NCBI GenBank assembly: GCA_938002665.1
Contig: CALLAE010000004.1
Location: 1-64,000 of the forward strand
Length of the DNA stretch: 64,000 nt
Direction: 5' to 3'
From: an uncultured Saprospiraceae bacterium
Lineage (GTDB): Bacteria > Bacteroidota > Bacteroidia > Chitinophagales > Saprospiraceae
In this document: piece after piece, positions 1-9,552 of the stretch
How positions within the stretch are numbered: position 1 is the first letter of the stretch
Layout of the letters: the number at the start of each line of letters is the position of its first letter
Notes under the pieces: generated by a model
Seen by the model: only the letters and a program-made list of their open reading frames with translations
What the model was told of the DNA's origin: nothing
Database searches by the model: none
Position numbers and translations under genes: made by a program

Positions 1-2862
1 GTATATCAGACAGTAATACAAAGAATGGATCAAAGCACCTGTGTAGACCAGTGTAGCTCTGACGGAGAATGTCAACTCAGACAGTTCACCTTCATGTCCT
101 ACTTGGGTGAATATGATGGACATTACTACTATATGTCTAACGAGCGAGTGCTTAGTCAATTTGCTGATGCTTATGCCTCTGCATTAGGTGAGGATAGAGA
201 TGGCAACCAGGAAGGTGGCCTTGTATCTTTAGATTCAGCAGATGAGACTACTTGGCTAGAAGCTCAGATAGGAATCTATACAACTGATCCATATCACTCT
301 GCCCAGTCTCATGCACTCTATCTGACTAATACAGGTGGTGTAGGTGGATCTCCAGGACAGAATTACGAGGGAAGATATATAGTAGAGTTTGAGACAAAGT
401 GTGGATGGACTCAGAGAGAGAGTTTCTGTTGCAATGATTGTGGTAATGAGACAATGATGATGCTCAGAGTTATAGATAATTATGGAAACCATAATTTCTG
501 TATGGTGAATGTTAACGTTGAAGATTACATTCCACCTACCATAGAATGTCCTACTTCTACTGTAGACTTAGATTGTGATGCTGTCGTAGACTTTAATAAT
601 CTTAACTATGGGGTGCCAACTGCAGCTGATAACTGTTCTGCTACTATAGAAGAGCAGACAGGACCTTATACTGATCCTAGAAACAATGAAAATTGCTTTA
701 CAGGAGTAATAACAAAAAGTTGGCGAGCTGTAGATAAGAGTGGTCTTACTTCTTCAAGCTGTACTCAGACCATTACTTTCAGTAATAACGACCCTTTTGT
801 AAGAGCCGATATAACATGGCCAGAGGATGCGACTATAACTAGTGGTTGTTCTTTATATGATTTAGATCCAATAAGCCTGCCTGCTACTAGTCAAGGTCCA
901 ACATGGACTGACAAAGCATGTAGTAATGTAGTCTCTAACTTCGATGACTTAGTCTTTACTATAGTGGATGGGGCATGTCAGAAACTAGTCAGAACATGGT
1001 CTGTTGTAGACTGGTGTAATCCAGATGTCATCCATACTTATGACCAAGTAGTTATATTACAAAGTGATTCTGCACCGACTGTAGTTTGTCCTTCTTCTCC
1101 GATATATACTAATGCAGGCAACTGTATAAGTAATGTATCTGGTCTAGAAGCAATGTTAGGTGGGGGAGATGCCTGTACAGAGAGTCTTAACTGGTCATAC
1201 GTCATAGATTATGCTGATGGGACTTCAGGTTCAGGTAATAGTAACCTTGCTGATGGTGTATTTGCACAAGGCAGACATACAATTACTTTCACAGTTATAG
1301 ATGCTTGTGACAATACAGGTACTTGTAGTACTACTATCACTGTAACAGATAGTGATCCTCCTACTCCATATTGTCAGAGTTCACTTGTCGTTCCCGTTGG
1401 ATCAGATGGGTCAGCAGAGATATGGGCTTCTGATATTAACCTTGGTAGCGCAGACGGATGTGGAGATGAGGTTGTATTGAGTTTTGCAGAGAATAGTGTA
1501 GTAAGTAACATGACTTTCGGATGTACTGATGTAGGTGCTAACACAGTTACTATGTATGTCTGGGATGGAGATGGAAATACATCTTCTTGTAATTCTACTA
1601 TCTACATTCAAGACAACCTTAATGTATGTGATAGTCCTAGACTGTTTGCAAGCATTCAGGGATTGATCATGACAGAAGATTCTAGGATGGTGGATGATGT
1701 AGAAGTTAATCTAATGACTAATACACAGACATCAGCTCAAGTAGATATGGCGGAAGATGGAGAATATGCTTTTGCCGAGCTACCTATGTACAATGATTAT
1801 CAAGTATTAGCTAAGAAAGATAATAGCTATCTGAACGGTGTTTCTACTTTGGATTTAATCCTTATTCAGAGACACATATTAGGACTTCAGTCACTAGACA
1901 GTCCTTACAAAGTGATAGCAGCTGATATTAATAATTCTCAGCGAATAGACGGTCTTGATCTTGTAGAACTTAGAAAATTGATTTTAGGTATCTATTTAGA
2001 ATTGCCACAGAATGATTCATGGAGATTTGTCAATACTGATTATGTATTTGCTAATCCTATGAACCCTTGGCCATATGATTCAGATTACCTAGCGCCTAAC
2101 TTTTCTAATGATATTTATGATGCAGATTTTGTTGGTGTCAAGATAGGAGATGTAGATCTCTCGTCGATAGCTAATCAGTTAGATAGTAACATATCATCTA
2201 GATCGAATAATAAGTATAAGATAGAGCTTAGCCATGTAGTTACAGATAGAGGCAATACTCGAGTTCAATTAGTCGCAACAGAGAGCACAAAGTTATACGG
2301 GGCGCAGATGAGTTTCGATTTCTCTTCTGAACAATTACTAGCAACTGTACCTATGTTGATGGAAGTGTCTGACAAAAACATATCATGGAGTGAGGCTGAG
2401 AATGGTTCTGTAAGAATGAGTTGGGATAAGCCAGAAGGCGTGACTGTTTCTGAAGGCCAAGTTCTTGTAGAATTCTTGTTTGCAGGTAAAAATATTGATC
2501 TAACGATAAACGATAATATGGCCTCAGAAATCTACTCTGAAAAAGCAGGAGTATTAGAAGCTTTGGATATTGAATTTATAGAAGGATTACAAACTACTGG
2601 AGAGTTTACTCTAGATCAGAATACACCGAATCCATTTAAGGATAGGACGACTATTAATTTCCATCTACCAGAAAGCGGCACTGTAACTATGATTATCAGT
2701 GATGTCAATGGTAGAATGATAAGAAAGATAGAGGAAACATATAATGCAGGAAGCAATCAGATATTACTTTCTAGTGATGATATTCAAACTACGGGAGTCG
2801 TGTATTACCAAATGAGTTATGGTAATCAGACTACGACAAGAAAGATGATAGTACTTAAGTAG
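1..2862 (+). CDS. T9SS-secreted HYR/dockerin/cohesin-like surface protein (5' end outside window)
   Basis: The reading frame is open from the first base, so the gene starts upstream and about 953 C-terminal residues are seen. The N-terminal two thirds are Cys-rich beta repeats of the HYR/Ig type, with recurrent segments such as VTDSDPPTPYC and SCTQTITF. Around residues 613-667 lies a dockerin-like pair (NGVSTLDLILIQRHILG, then ADINNSQRIDGLDLVELRKL with Asp/Asn calcium positions). About 739-863 resembles a cohesin-type beta sandwich. The last 85 residues (TPNPFKDRTTINFHLP to the end) are a T9SS type A sorting domain. This predicts a large protein exported through the outer membrane and held on the cell surface or released. 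The next gene is a paralog with the same C-terminal order, 22 bases downstream. Ligand unknown. Confidence 0.85.
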   Translation, partial: VYQTVIQRMDQSTCVDQCSSDGECQLRQFTFMSYLGEYDGHYYYMSNERVLSQFADAYASALGEDRDGNQEGGLVSLDSADETTWLEAQIGIYTTDPYHSAQSHALYLTNTGGVGGSPGQNYEGRYIVEFETKCGWTQRESFCCNDCGNETMMMLRVIDNYGNHNFCMVNVNVEDYIPPTIECPTSTVDLDCDAVVDFNNLNYGVPTAADNCSATIEEQTGPYTDPRNNENCFTGVITKSWRAVDKSGLTSSSCTQTITFSNNDPFVRADITWPEDATITSGCSLYDLDPISLPATSQGPTWTDKACSNVVSNFDDLVFTIVDGACQKLVRTWSVVDWCNPDVIHTYDQVVILQSDSAPTVVCPSSPIYTNAGNCISNVSGLEAMLGGGDACTESLNWSYVIDYADGTSGSGNSNLADGVFAQGRHTITFTVIDACDNTGTCSTTITVTDSDPPTPYCQSSLVVPVGSDGSAEIWASDINLGSADGCGDEVVLSFAENSVVSNMTFGCTDVGANTVTMYVWDGDGNTSSCNSTIYIQDNLNVCDSPRLFASIQGLIMTEDSRMVDDVEVNLMTNTQTSAQVDMAEDGEYAFAELPMYNDYQVLAKKDNSYLNGVSTLDLILIQRHILGLQSLDSPYKVIAADINNSQRIDGLDLVELRKLILGIYLELPQNDSWRFVNTDYVFANPMNPWPYDSDYLAPNFSNDIYDADFVGVKIGDVDLSSIANQLDSNISSRSNNKYKIELSHVVTDRGNTRVQLVATESTKLYGAQMSFDFSSEQLLATVPMLMEVSDKNISWSEAENGSVRMSWDKPEGVTVSEGQVLVEFLFAGKNIDLTINDNMASEIYSEKAGVLEALDIEFIEGLQTTGEFTLDQNTPNPFKDRTTINFHLPESGTVTMIISDVNGRMIRKIEETYNAGSNQILLSSDDIQTTGVVYYQMSYGNQTTTRKMIVLK

Positions 2863-2884
2863 AATTGGACTTGTCGATAACCTT

Positions 2885-5800
2885 TTGAATTTGAAAATCA
2901 TGAATAATAATTATCAATCAATAAATAACCCGTCCCCAGTGGATGGTAAAATCAAAACTTCAACTATGAATAAGATAGGAAGTTCAGCTTTTCACTTGTT
3001 TGTTTACATAACCTTACTGACACTTATATCGGTAGCCACGTCTGCACAATGTGATAATGTAAGTCTTGCCTGTAATAATGGCATTAACATATCCACAAAT
3101 AATAACTGTGAAGCAGAGTTATGCGTAAACCTGATGCTGGAAAATAGTGTAGAAGGATTTACTATAGATGATTTTGTTCTATCTCTTACAGATGAGGATG
3201 ATGTACCACTTACAGGTACTACTACTGCTGGCAATTGTCATGTAGTCAATGAAAGTCATGTAGGCATTATCAAAGCATCAGTTTCACTACCTATATGTGG
3301 TGTTAGCTGCTGGGGATATATAAATCTTGAAGATAAAGTCGGACCTGGTTTTGTTCAATGTGATGGAACAGAGTTCGGATTAGGAACAACAGATATCACT
3401 TGCGAAGACTTTATAGCTGGAGTAGGGGTAGTAGTCCCTACCTTATCGGGCTCATGTAATACTTCGATAGAACCTACCTTTGAAGATGAAAACACAGGCA
3501 TACAATGTTCTGGAATCTATTCTGGTACTATTGTAAGAACATGGACTGCCAGTGATGAGTCCGGAAATTCTACTATTTGTAAGCAGAGATTTAGAATCTT
3601 AAAGTTTGATATCAATAATGTTGTGTTTCCAGAAGACACTGTCCACCTGATAGATTTCCCATGTGATACGCTAGTAACACATCCAGATTCATTGGGCTAT
3701 CCTATCGGCATAGAATGTCCTAATGTTATGTATTTCTACAATGACATATATACTGAATCATGTGGAGCTCAAAAGAAATTCTTGAGAGATTGGTTTGTAA
3801 TTGATTGGTGTACTGGCGAATCTAGAACTGACGGACAAGTTGTAAAAAGTTTGGACGTTAGAGGCCCTCAAGGAATAGATTGCGGACCTAGAATTCGTCA
3901 CATACAAGCATCAGGATTTTCATGTACAGCAAAAGCAGTATTAGATCCGTATCAAGAACTTCTTGATGGAGTAATAAATGCCTCAGATTGTTCAGGTCCT
4001 TTAAGCATAGATGTTTCATTTAAGCTACCAGCTCCTGGGTCTACTTCACCTTCAGTAGGACCATTTATAGCGATTCAGCCAGATAGTAATAACTTATTTG
4101 CTATACCGGCAATTTTAAGAGATACAACATGGGTAAGATATTGTTTTACAGATGATTGTGGGAATGGACCATCACTTAATACAGGAGCAAATGCTGCTAC
4201 CTTTACTAATTGTTGTGATTTTGAATTAGTTGTTTCTGATAACCAACCTCCGACTGCAATTTGTGAAGGTTTTACAAAAGTATCGTTGAGTCCAACTGGA
4301 ACAACAGAAGTATTTGCTCATACCTTTGATGATCATAGTTATGATGCTTGTGGTTCTGTAGTCGGCTATGAGGCTAAGAGAGTAACCGATGGCTGTAACG
4401 TTGGGACTAATTTTTCAGATAAAGTAAGATTTTGTTGTAATGACGTAGGAGAGACTCTTAGTGTCATACTAAAAGTACTAGATGATGATGGAAACTTTAG
4501 TGAATGTACTTCTAGAGTATGTGTAACAGATCTGAATGCACCTACAGTAAATTGTCCAGATGATGTTACTATAGATTGTCTTGAGGACTATACAGATAGT
4601 AGCATTGTAGATAATGCGACTGGAACAAATGGCTGTCTAGGAATAGTAGATGCTGATGGGGTAGATTATGACCTTACAGACTTTGATGTTTCTTGTAGCA
4701 CTGGTACTATAATTAGAAATATATACTTTGAAAATACACAAGGAGATACTATAAACTCTTGTGCACAGTTGATAACTGTGTCCAGTGATAGTACATCTGC
4801 TATGCTTCTGGAAGGTGATTATACAGGTCCATCTAATGTAATGGTAGATGTCTGTAATGCCTTCTCTATTCATCCAGATCAGATAGGATATCCTACTACA
4901 ACTAAGACCTTTGGTTGTCTCAATATAGGTATCTCATATGAGGACAGTAATCCTGTAACCTCTACACAAGATGGAGTATGCTATACTATTGTAAGATCAT
5001 GGACAGTGGTAGACTGGTGTAGATATGATAGTGCAACGCCGGGCTCACATGCTTTGTATTTTGTACAGAATATTACGGTAAGTAACTCTGGTGTACCTAC
5101 CATTTCTTGTCCTGATATGCAGATGGTAATAACAGAAGAAATTAACTGTCGAGCAGATATAGAACTCAATGCAACTCTAGTAGACGCTTGTAGCTTAGGA
5201 AGTGTTGTTACATGGGCTATAGATATAGACTCGGATACAATAGTAGACCTGAGAGGTGATTCACTCTCTGCTTCTGGTAACTATCCAGTAGGAGAGCACT
5301 TGATAACATTTACAGCAGTAAATGAATGTCAAGGCACACCAGCAAGCTGTACTTTTCCTTTTATCATCAAAGGAGATAGACCTCCACTTCCTATTTGTTT
5401 AGCTTCAGTAACATGGACCTTAAGCGAAAATGGACAAGCGGTAGTATGGGCTTCTGACTTTGATCTAAAAAGTGAGGGTGGATGTGATGGTGCAGATAGT
5501 TTGACCTTTTCATTCATATCACCCCTAGATGCAGCTTACCCACAAGGTTCACAAACATTTACCTGTAATGACTTGCCTAATGGCGTATCAGAATCTATCA
5601 TGCTAGAAGTCTACATCGTAGATGAAAGTGGTGTCTATGAATCGTGTAATGTAATTCTAGTCCTACAAGATTCTAACGATATATGTCCAGATGTGGGCTC
5701 TAGTACAACTCTAGGCGGTAGTGTGATGACTGAGATGGGTGAAGCTGTAGAGAATGTAATGGTAAATCTTTCGAATACGACAGATGCTATTTCTGATATG

Positions 5801-6940
5801 AAAATGACAACTACAACTGGTAATTATGCCTTCTTAGGAGTGGATTACTATGATGATTATGCTATAGCTCCTGAACATAATGTAGACCCTCTTAATGGTG
5901 TCTCTACCTTGGATTTAGTTCAGATACAAAGGCATATCCTAGGATTAGAAAATCTAGATACGCCGTATAAGCTTATAGCAGCCGATGTAAATGATGACCA
6001 TAGAATTAATGGATTAGATTTAGTCCAACTTAGAAAACTTATTCTCGGAATCTTTATAGAGTTTCCTCAAAATGATTCTTGGGTATTTGTTTCAGATGAT
6101 CATCAGTTTATGGATGTAACTGCACCATGGGATTACGATAATGCTATAAATGTAGAAGATCTACTAGGTTCTAAAATGGATGTAGACTTTACAGCTGTTA
6201 AAGTTGGAGACGTAAACAATTCAGCTTCTGTTGATGATAACAAGGTAGAATTAAGATCAGGCAATAGTTTATTCCTCAGTGGTATAGATGTTAGCTTTGA
6301 GCGAGGAGAGCTTGTGCAGGTACCGTTTGTAATAGAGGAAGATATTGAGATGACTGGAGTACAGCTGACTGTAGAGTTCGATGCTGAGAGCCTATTATTC
6401 CAAGGTGTAGATGCTGATAAGTTAGATATGACTGAAGCAAATTTCGCTTTACTCAATAATCACAATGGTGTTATCACGATAAGCTATTCTGATATAGACA
6501 ATCATGATCTTGTAGAAGGTGACAACTTATTCAACCTTTATTTCGAGTCTAAGAGTACTGGTGAGTTAAGTGAAATGATAAAAATTAGCTCTACTGTATT
6601 ACAATCAGAAATATATAATTCTGAAAATGAGATTAGAAATATAGAATATGTCTTCAGAGGGCAAGGTCACGCAGCAGATGGAATTGAGTTATTCCAGAAC
6701 CAGCCGAATCCTTTCTCTGAAAGCACAACAATTGCTTTCTACATGCCTTATACTCAGAATGTAAATCTGAATATATACAATGCAGATGGTAAAATGATTT
6801 GGCAACAGTCTGGTCAATTTGGTAAAGGTATCAGTGAGTTTGTTATTAGTACTGAAGACTTGGATGCTGATGGCATACTAATATTCAGATTAGAAAGTCG
6901 AGAAACAAGTATCACTAGAAAAATGATATTAATAAAATAA
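2885..6940 (+). CDS. T9SS-secreted HYR/dockerin/cohesin-like surface protein, paralog of the preceding gene
   Basis: Up to 1351 residues. The frame opens with TTG at 2885, but ATG codons at 2900 and 2966 are alternatives. The one at 2966 puts a clean signal peptide at the N terminus (MNKIGSSAFHLFVYITLL, cut near SAQC), so I favour 2966. The body holds many Cys-containing HYR/Ig-like repeats (residues about 60-930, counted from 2885). A carboxypeptidase-regulatory-like segment follows, then a dockerin-like pair near 1003-1058 (ADVNDDHRINGLDLVQLRKL), a cohesin-like sandwich near 1128-1251 and a T9SS sorting domain from about 1267. Domain order matches the upstream gene, so the pair arose by duplication. 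A perfect 12-bp terminator hairpin follows. Probably an adhesin or surface scaffold; function is inferred from architecture only. Confidence 0.85.
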   Translation: MNLKIMNNNYQSINNPSPVDGKIKTSTMNKIGSSAFHLFVYITLLTLISVATSAQCDNVSLACNNGINISTNNNCEAELCVNLMLENSVEGFTIDDFVLSLTDEDDVPLTGTTTAGNCHVVNESHVGIIKASVSLPICGVSCWGYINLEDKVGPGFVQCDGTEFGLGTTDITCEDFIAGVGVVVPTLSGSCNTSIEPTFEDENTGIQCSGIYSGTIVRTWTASDESGNSTICKQRFRILKFDINNVVFPEDTVHLIDFPCDTLVTHPDSLGYPIGIECPNVMYFYNDIYTESCGAQKKFLRDWFVIDWCTGESRTDGQVVKSLDVRGPQGIDCGPRIRHIQASGFSCTAKAVLDPYQELLDGVINASDCSGPLSIDVSFKLPAPGSTSPSVGPFIAIQPDSNNLFAIPAILRDTTWVRYCFTDDCGNGPSLNTGANAATFTNCCDFELVVSDNQPPTAICEGFTKVSLSPTGTTEVFAHTFDDHSYDACGSVVGYEAKRVTDGCNVGTNFSDKVRFCCNDVGETLSVILKVLDDDGNFSECTSRVCVTDLNAPTVNCPDDVTIDCLEDYTDSSIVDNATGTNGCLGIVDADGVDYDLTDFDVSCSTGTIIRNIYFENTQGDTINSCAQLITVSSDSTSAMLLEGDYTGPSNVMVDVCNAFSIHPDQIGYPTTTKTFGCLNIGISYEDSNPVTSTQDGVCYTIVRSWTVVDWCRYDSATPGSHALYFVQNITVSNSGVPTISCPDMQMVITEEINCRADIELNATLVDACSLGSVVTWAIDIDSDTIVDLRGDSLSASGNYPVGEHLITFTAVNECQGTPASCTFPFIIKGDRPPLPICLASVTWTLSENGQAVVWASDFDLKSEGGCDGADSLTFSFISPLDAAYPQGSQTFTCNDLPNGVSESIMLEVYIVDESGVYESCNVILVLQDSNDICPDVGSSTTLGGSVMTEMGEAVENVMVNLSNTTDAISDMKMTTTTGNYAFLGVDYYDDYAIAPEHNVDPLNGVSTLDLVQIQRHILGLENLDTPYKLIAADVNDDHRINGLDLVQLRKLILGIFIEFPQNDSWVFVSDDHQFMDVTAPWDYDNAINVEDLLGSKMDVDFTAVKVGDVNNSASVDDNKVELRSGNSLFLSGIDVSFERGELVQVPFVIEEDIEMTGVQLTVEFDAESLLFQGVDADKLDMTEANFALLNNHNGVITISYSDIDNHDLVEGDNLFNLYFESKSTGELSEMIKISSTVLQSEIYNSENEIRNIEYVFRGQGHAADGIELFQNQPNPFSESTTIAFYMPYTQNVNLNIYNADGKMIWQQSGQFGKGISEFVISTEDLDADGILIFRLESRETSITRKMILIK

Positions 6941-6963
6941 ATGTGTTCTTTTTAATGTAATCA

Positions 6964-7001
6964 AATGCCGACTATTTAGTTATAGTCGGCATTTTCTTTT
7001 T
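6964..7001 (+). terminator. intrinsic terminator after the tandem surface-protein genes
   Basis: A perfect 12-bp stem (6964-6975 with 6982-6993) around a 6-base loop is followed by a T-rich run (TTTCTTTTT). It begins 24 bases after the stop codon of the second surface-protein gene. Confidence 0.9.
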
Positions 7002-7019
7002 GATATAGTACACTATATC
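7002..7019. promoter_or_regulatory. perfect 8-bp inverted repeat upstream of the phosphoesterase gene
   Basis: GATATAGT and ACTATATC form exact inverted arms around a 2-base centre, between the terminator and the ATG at 7047. The position and symmetry suit an operator for a dimeric regulator. No regulator is known and it could be chance in AT-rich DNA. Confidence 0.35.
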
Positions 7020-7046
7020 CTATTATTACAGCATAGATAAGATAGG

Positions 7047-7583
7047 ATGAAAAAGATTGCATTGATATCAGATACTCACAGTTTTTTGGACTCGGATGTT
7101 ATAGAACATCTTAAGAAGGTGGATGAGATATGGCACGCTGGTGATATAGGGAATCCAGCGCTTATAAAAGTAATGGAAGATATAAATCCCCTGAAGGCTG
7201 TCTATGGAAATATAGACGGTAGTGAAGTGCGGGCTGCTTTCCCTCTCAACCAATCTTGGGAGTGCGACGGTGTCAAAGTATTTATGACACATATAGGGGG
7301 TTATCCCGGCCGCTATACTAAGAGAGTGAAGGCAATCCTGGAAGCAGAACGACCAGACTTGTATATCTGTGGCCACTCACATATCTGTAAAGTACTGCGA
7401 GATGTAAAGCTAGATGTCATACACATGAATCCTGGTGCTTGCGGAATAGAAGGTTTTCACCAGTTCAGAACCATGTTACTCTTTGAATGTAATCAGGGAG
7501 AGATTGAAAATCTACAATGTGTAGAGTTTGGCCTCAAAGGAGAAGCTCCAGGTCTCAAGAAAGAGCCGATAAAGACTGACTGA
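7047..7583 (+). CDS. YfcE/MJ0936-type metallophosphoesterase
   Basis: 178 residues, the usual size for single-domain YfcE-like phosphodiesterases of the calcineurin-like fold. All metal-binding motifs are visible: DTH (D9, H11), GD at D33, GNID (N55), H82 in THIGG and GHSH (H110, H112). Such enzymes cleave phosphodiesters with two divalent metals in the cytoplasm; the physiological substrate is usually unknown. The gene stands alone behind a terminator and an inverted repeat. Its last 29 bases overlap the 3' end of the convergent transsulfuration gene. Family assignment is firm, substrate is not. Confidence 0.88.
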   Translation: MKKIALISDTHSFLDSDVIEHLKKVDEIWHAGDIGNPALIKVMEDINPLKAVYGNIDGSEVRAAFPLNQSWECDGVKVFMTHIGGYPGRYTKRVKAILEAERPDLYICGHSHICKVLRDVKLDVIHMNPGACGIEGFHQFRTMLLFECNQGEIENLQCVEFGLKGEAPGLKKEPIKTD

Positions 7584-8763
7584 TATCAGCTATCAAGTCA
7601 TCTACCTGCTCTATCCCTACTGACATCCGCACCAGCCCGTCTGTAATCCCACTTGCTACCCGTACGTCTTTAGGTATATTCAGATGTGAAGAGGTAGCGG
7701 GATGCAACAATAAAGTATCCACATTTCCTAGTGTAGCTGTGATAGAACACAATTGAGTATTATTCATAAAGGCTTTACCTTCCTCCAACCCTCCATCAAT
7801 TTCAAAAGACAGCATCCCGCCATATTGGCTCATCTGTTTTTGGGCATGCTTGTGAGCAGGGTGAGATTGGAGTCCGGGATAGTTGACTCGGTTAACTTTT
7901 TGATGTGCTTCTAGATACTGTGCTATCTTATGTGCATTAGAACAATGTCTATCCATTCTGACTGATAGGGTCTTCAGGCCATTATGGAGTAACCAGGCAT
8001 CCCAGGGATTGGAGTTAGTACCTAGTAATTTCATGGTATCCCAGATCTGCTTACGCTGACTCTTATCTCTTGCTATGATCGCCCCTGCAATAGAATTTCC
8101 GTGGCCATTGAGAAATTTGGTAGCTGAATAGAGCACAAAATCTACGCCATGCCTAAATGGCTGCTGAAGATAGAAAGTGGAAAAGGTATTGTCTATAGCG
8201 CAGATAGCCTCATACTCATGACTCAGCTTGGCCAATTTTTCTATTTCTAGACAATTGAGAGTAGGATTAGAAGGTGTTTCGCAGTATACCAGTTTGATAG
8301 CAGGATACCTCTTTAAGGTAGCTTCTACTAGAACACTATCTGATAAATCTATAGCATAAGTCACTATCCCATACTTGGAGATTATTTTCTTAAATATTTC
8401 TGTCGTTCCACCATAGAGATCATTCTGAGTCAGTACTGCATCTCCTGACTCTAGCTGGCTGAGTACAAAAGTAGAAATGGCTGATAAGCCAGAGCTGGTC
8501 ATGATACAAGTAGCATCGAGGTTTGTGTTCATTGACTCCAGCTTAGCTAGTTTATTTTCTACAGTTTCTATAGTCGGATTAGCATAGCGGGAATAGACAT
8601 ATCCCTCTTTATCCCCATTGAAAACTGCTATAGAATCCTCTATATTCTTGTAAGTGTAGGCAGAAGTGGCATGGATAGGCTGCACATGAGATTGTCCACT
8701 CTCAGTAACTGCAGAGTCTTTTACACATAGAGTCTCAAGGGATAAGTTGTCTAAGTCTTTCAT
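7555..8763 (-). CDS. PLP-dependent transsulfuration enzyme (cystathionine gamma-synthase / methionine gamma-lyase family)
   Basis: 402 residues, standard length for the Cys/Met metabolism PLP family. Visible motifs are YSRYANPT (57-64), the phosphate-binding region LYGGT (116-120), the Asp that pairs with the PLP nitrogen in AIDNTF (D191), and SATKFLNGHG with the Schiff-base lysine K216. Members carry out gamma-replacement or gamma-elimination on homoserine esters, cystathionine or methionine, and sequence reading alone does not separate them. No other methionine genes are adjacent, so the specific reaction is open. It is convergent with, and overlaps by 29 bp, the phosphoesterase gene. Confidence 0.85.
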   Translation of the reverse strand: MKDLDNLSLETLCVKDSAVTESGQSHVQPIHATSAYTYKNIEDSIAVFNGDKEGYVYSRYANPTIETVENKLAKLESMNTNLDATCIMTSSGLSAISTFVLSQLESGDAVLTQNDLYGGTTEIFKKIISKYGIVTYAIDLSDSVLVEATLKRYPAIKLVYCETPSNPTLNCLEIEKLAKLSHEYEAICAIDNTFSTFYLQQPFRHGVDFVLYSATKFLNGHGNSIAGAIIARDKSQRKQIWDTMKLLGTNSNPWDAWLLHNGLKTLSVRMDRHCSNAHKIAQYLEAHQKVNRVNYPGLQSHPAHKHAQKQMSQYGGMLSFEIDGGLEEGKAFMNNTQLCSITATLGNVDTLLLHPATSSHLNIPKDVRVASGITDGLVRMSVGIEQVDDLIADISQSLSALS

Positions 8764-8808
8764 TTGTTGTGTATTCGGTATTGCTCATATTCTTAGGCTG
8801 CAAAATAT

Positions 8809-8816
8809 TACCTTTG
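8809..8816 (+). promoter_or_regulatory. Bacteroidota -7 promoter element (TAccTTTG) for the barrel gene
   Basis: TACCTTTG matches TAnnTTTG exactly. No clear TTTG lies at -33. The expected transcription start, a few bases downstream, sits almost on the ATG at 8825, which makes the ATG at 8840 the more likely translation start of the next gene. Confidence 0.55.
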
Positions 8817-8839
8817 CAACATAAATGATAATCATAAAG

Positions 8840-9550
8840 ATGTTAAGTAAACTCCAGCTTTTATTATTAGTGGTTTTATGCCTTGCCATAACTGAGGTCA
8901 TTGGTCAAGAAGTAGAGGTAGAGGGAGAGGAAACCTACAACGAAGATGTGTCTATGGTAGAATTTACGATAGATAGGTTGTTACTACAGAACACCTTTAA
9001 AAATAATATAGGGCGAAATCTAACAGGCTTTAGTGTCTCCTTGCTTAATCAAAGGTCTGCACCTGGTTATTCGTTTTTTGGTCTTAATGTGAATTTCGTT
9101 TCCATAGGCTCACTTTCAGGTACTGTAAATAGTGGTTTTGATAGTTTTAATGATGATACAGGTTCTAATTTCATATCTGCTTTGTTTATATACAGGCACT
9201 ATCTGCCATTATATTTTAAAAGCATTGAGCCTTTCTTTGAAGTAGGTATTGGGCCACAGTTTTTATATACCTCCACAACAACCACCTTTTTTGATTCTCA
9301 AGGCACTTCAGAAATAAACTTTGAAGAGTCAGATTTTGGATTAGCTTATGGCTTGGATATAGGGGTGACAGTAAAAATTGTGAATCAATTATTTGCACTG
9401 GTAAAGTTCGGTTTCTATGGAGGGACGGCTACCACCTATCTTGTTCCCCAAGAAGAAGTGACTACTAACTTTCCAGTAGATAGCTTTGATACCCGAACCA
9501 GTCAAACCAATTATCTCAAGCTACAAGTAGGGCTTGCATACGCATTCTAA
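8840..9550 (+). CDS. small outer membrane beta-barrel protein
   Basis: 236 residues from ATG 8840; an in-frame ATG at 8825 would add five residues but leaves almost no leader after the promoter at 8809-8816. An N-terminal signal peptide (MLSKLQLLLLVVLCLAITEVIGQ) is followed by an acidic stretch (EVEVEGEE). The rest is alternating hydrophobic and polar beta strands with Gly and aromatic residues, ending in the terminal-strand pattern LKLQVGLAYAF with a C-terminal Phe typical of barrels inserted by the BAM complex. It resembles the porin-family or OmpA-barrel proteins common in Bacteroidota. No ligand is suggested. The pseudouridine synthase gene starts two bases after the stop, so they may be co-transcribed. 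Confidence 0.75.
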   Translation: MLSKLQLLLLVVLCLAITEVIGQEVEVEGEETYNEDVSMVEFTIDRLLLQNTFKNNIGRNLTGFSVSLLNQRSAPGYSFFGLNVNFVSIGSLSGTVNSGFDSFNDDTGSNFISALFIYRHYLPLYFKSIEPFFEVGIGPQFLYTSTTTTFFDSQGTSEINFEESDFGLAYGLDIGVTVKIVNQLFALVKFGFYGGTATTYLVPQEEVTTNFPVDSFDTRTSQTNYLKLQVGLAYAF

Positions 9551-9552
9551 AA

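Noticed and set aside
6133..6456. 107-codon reverse frame opposite the cohesin-like region
   Set aside because: It is a Ser-rich shadow of the conserved forward protein.
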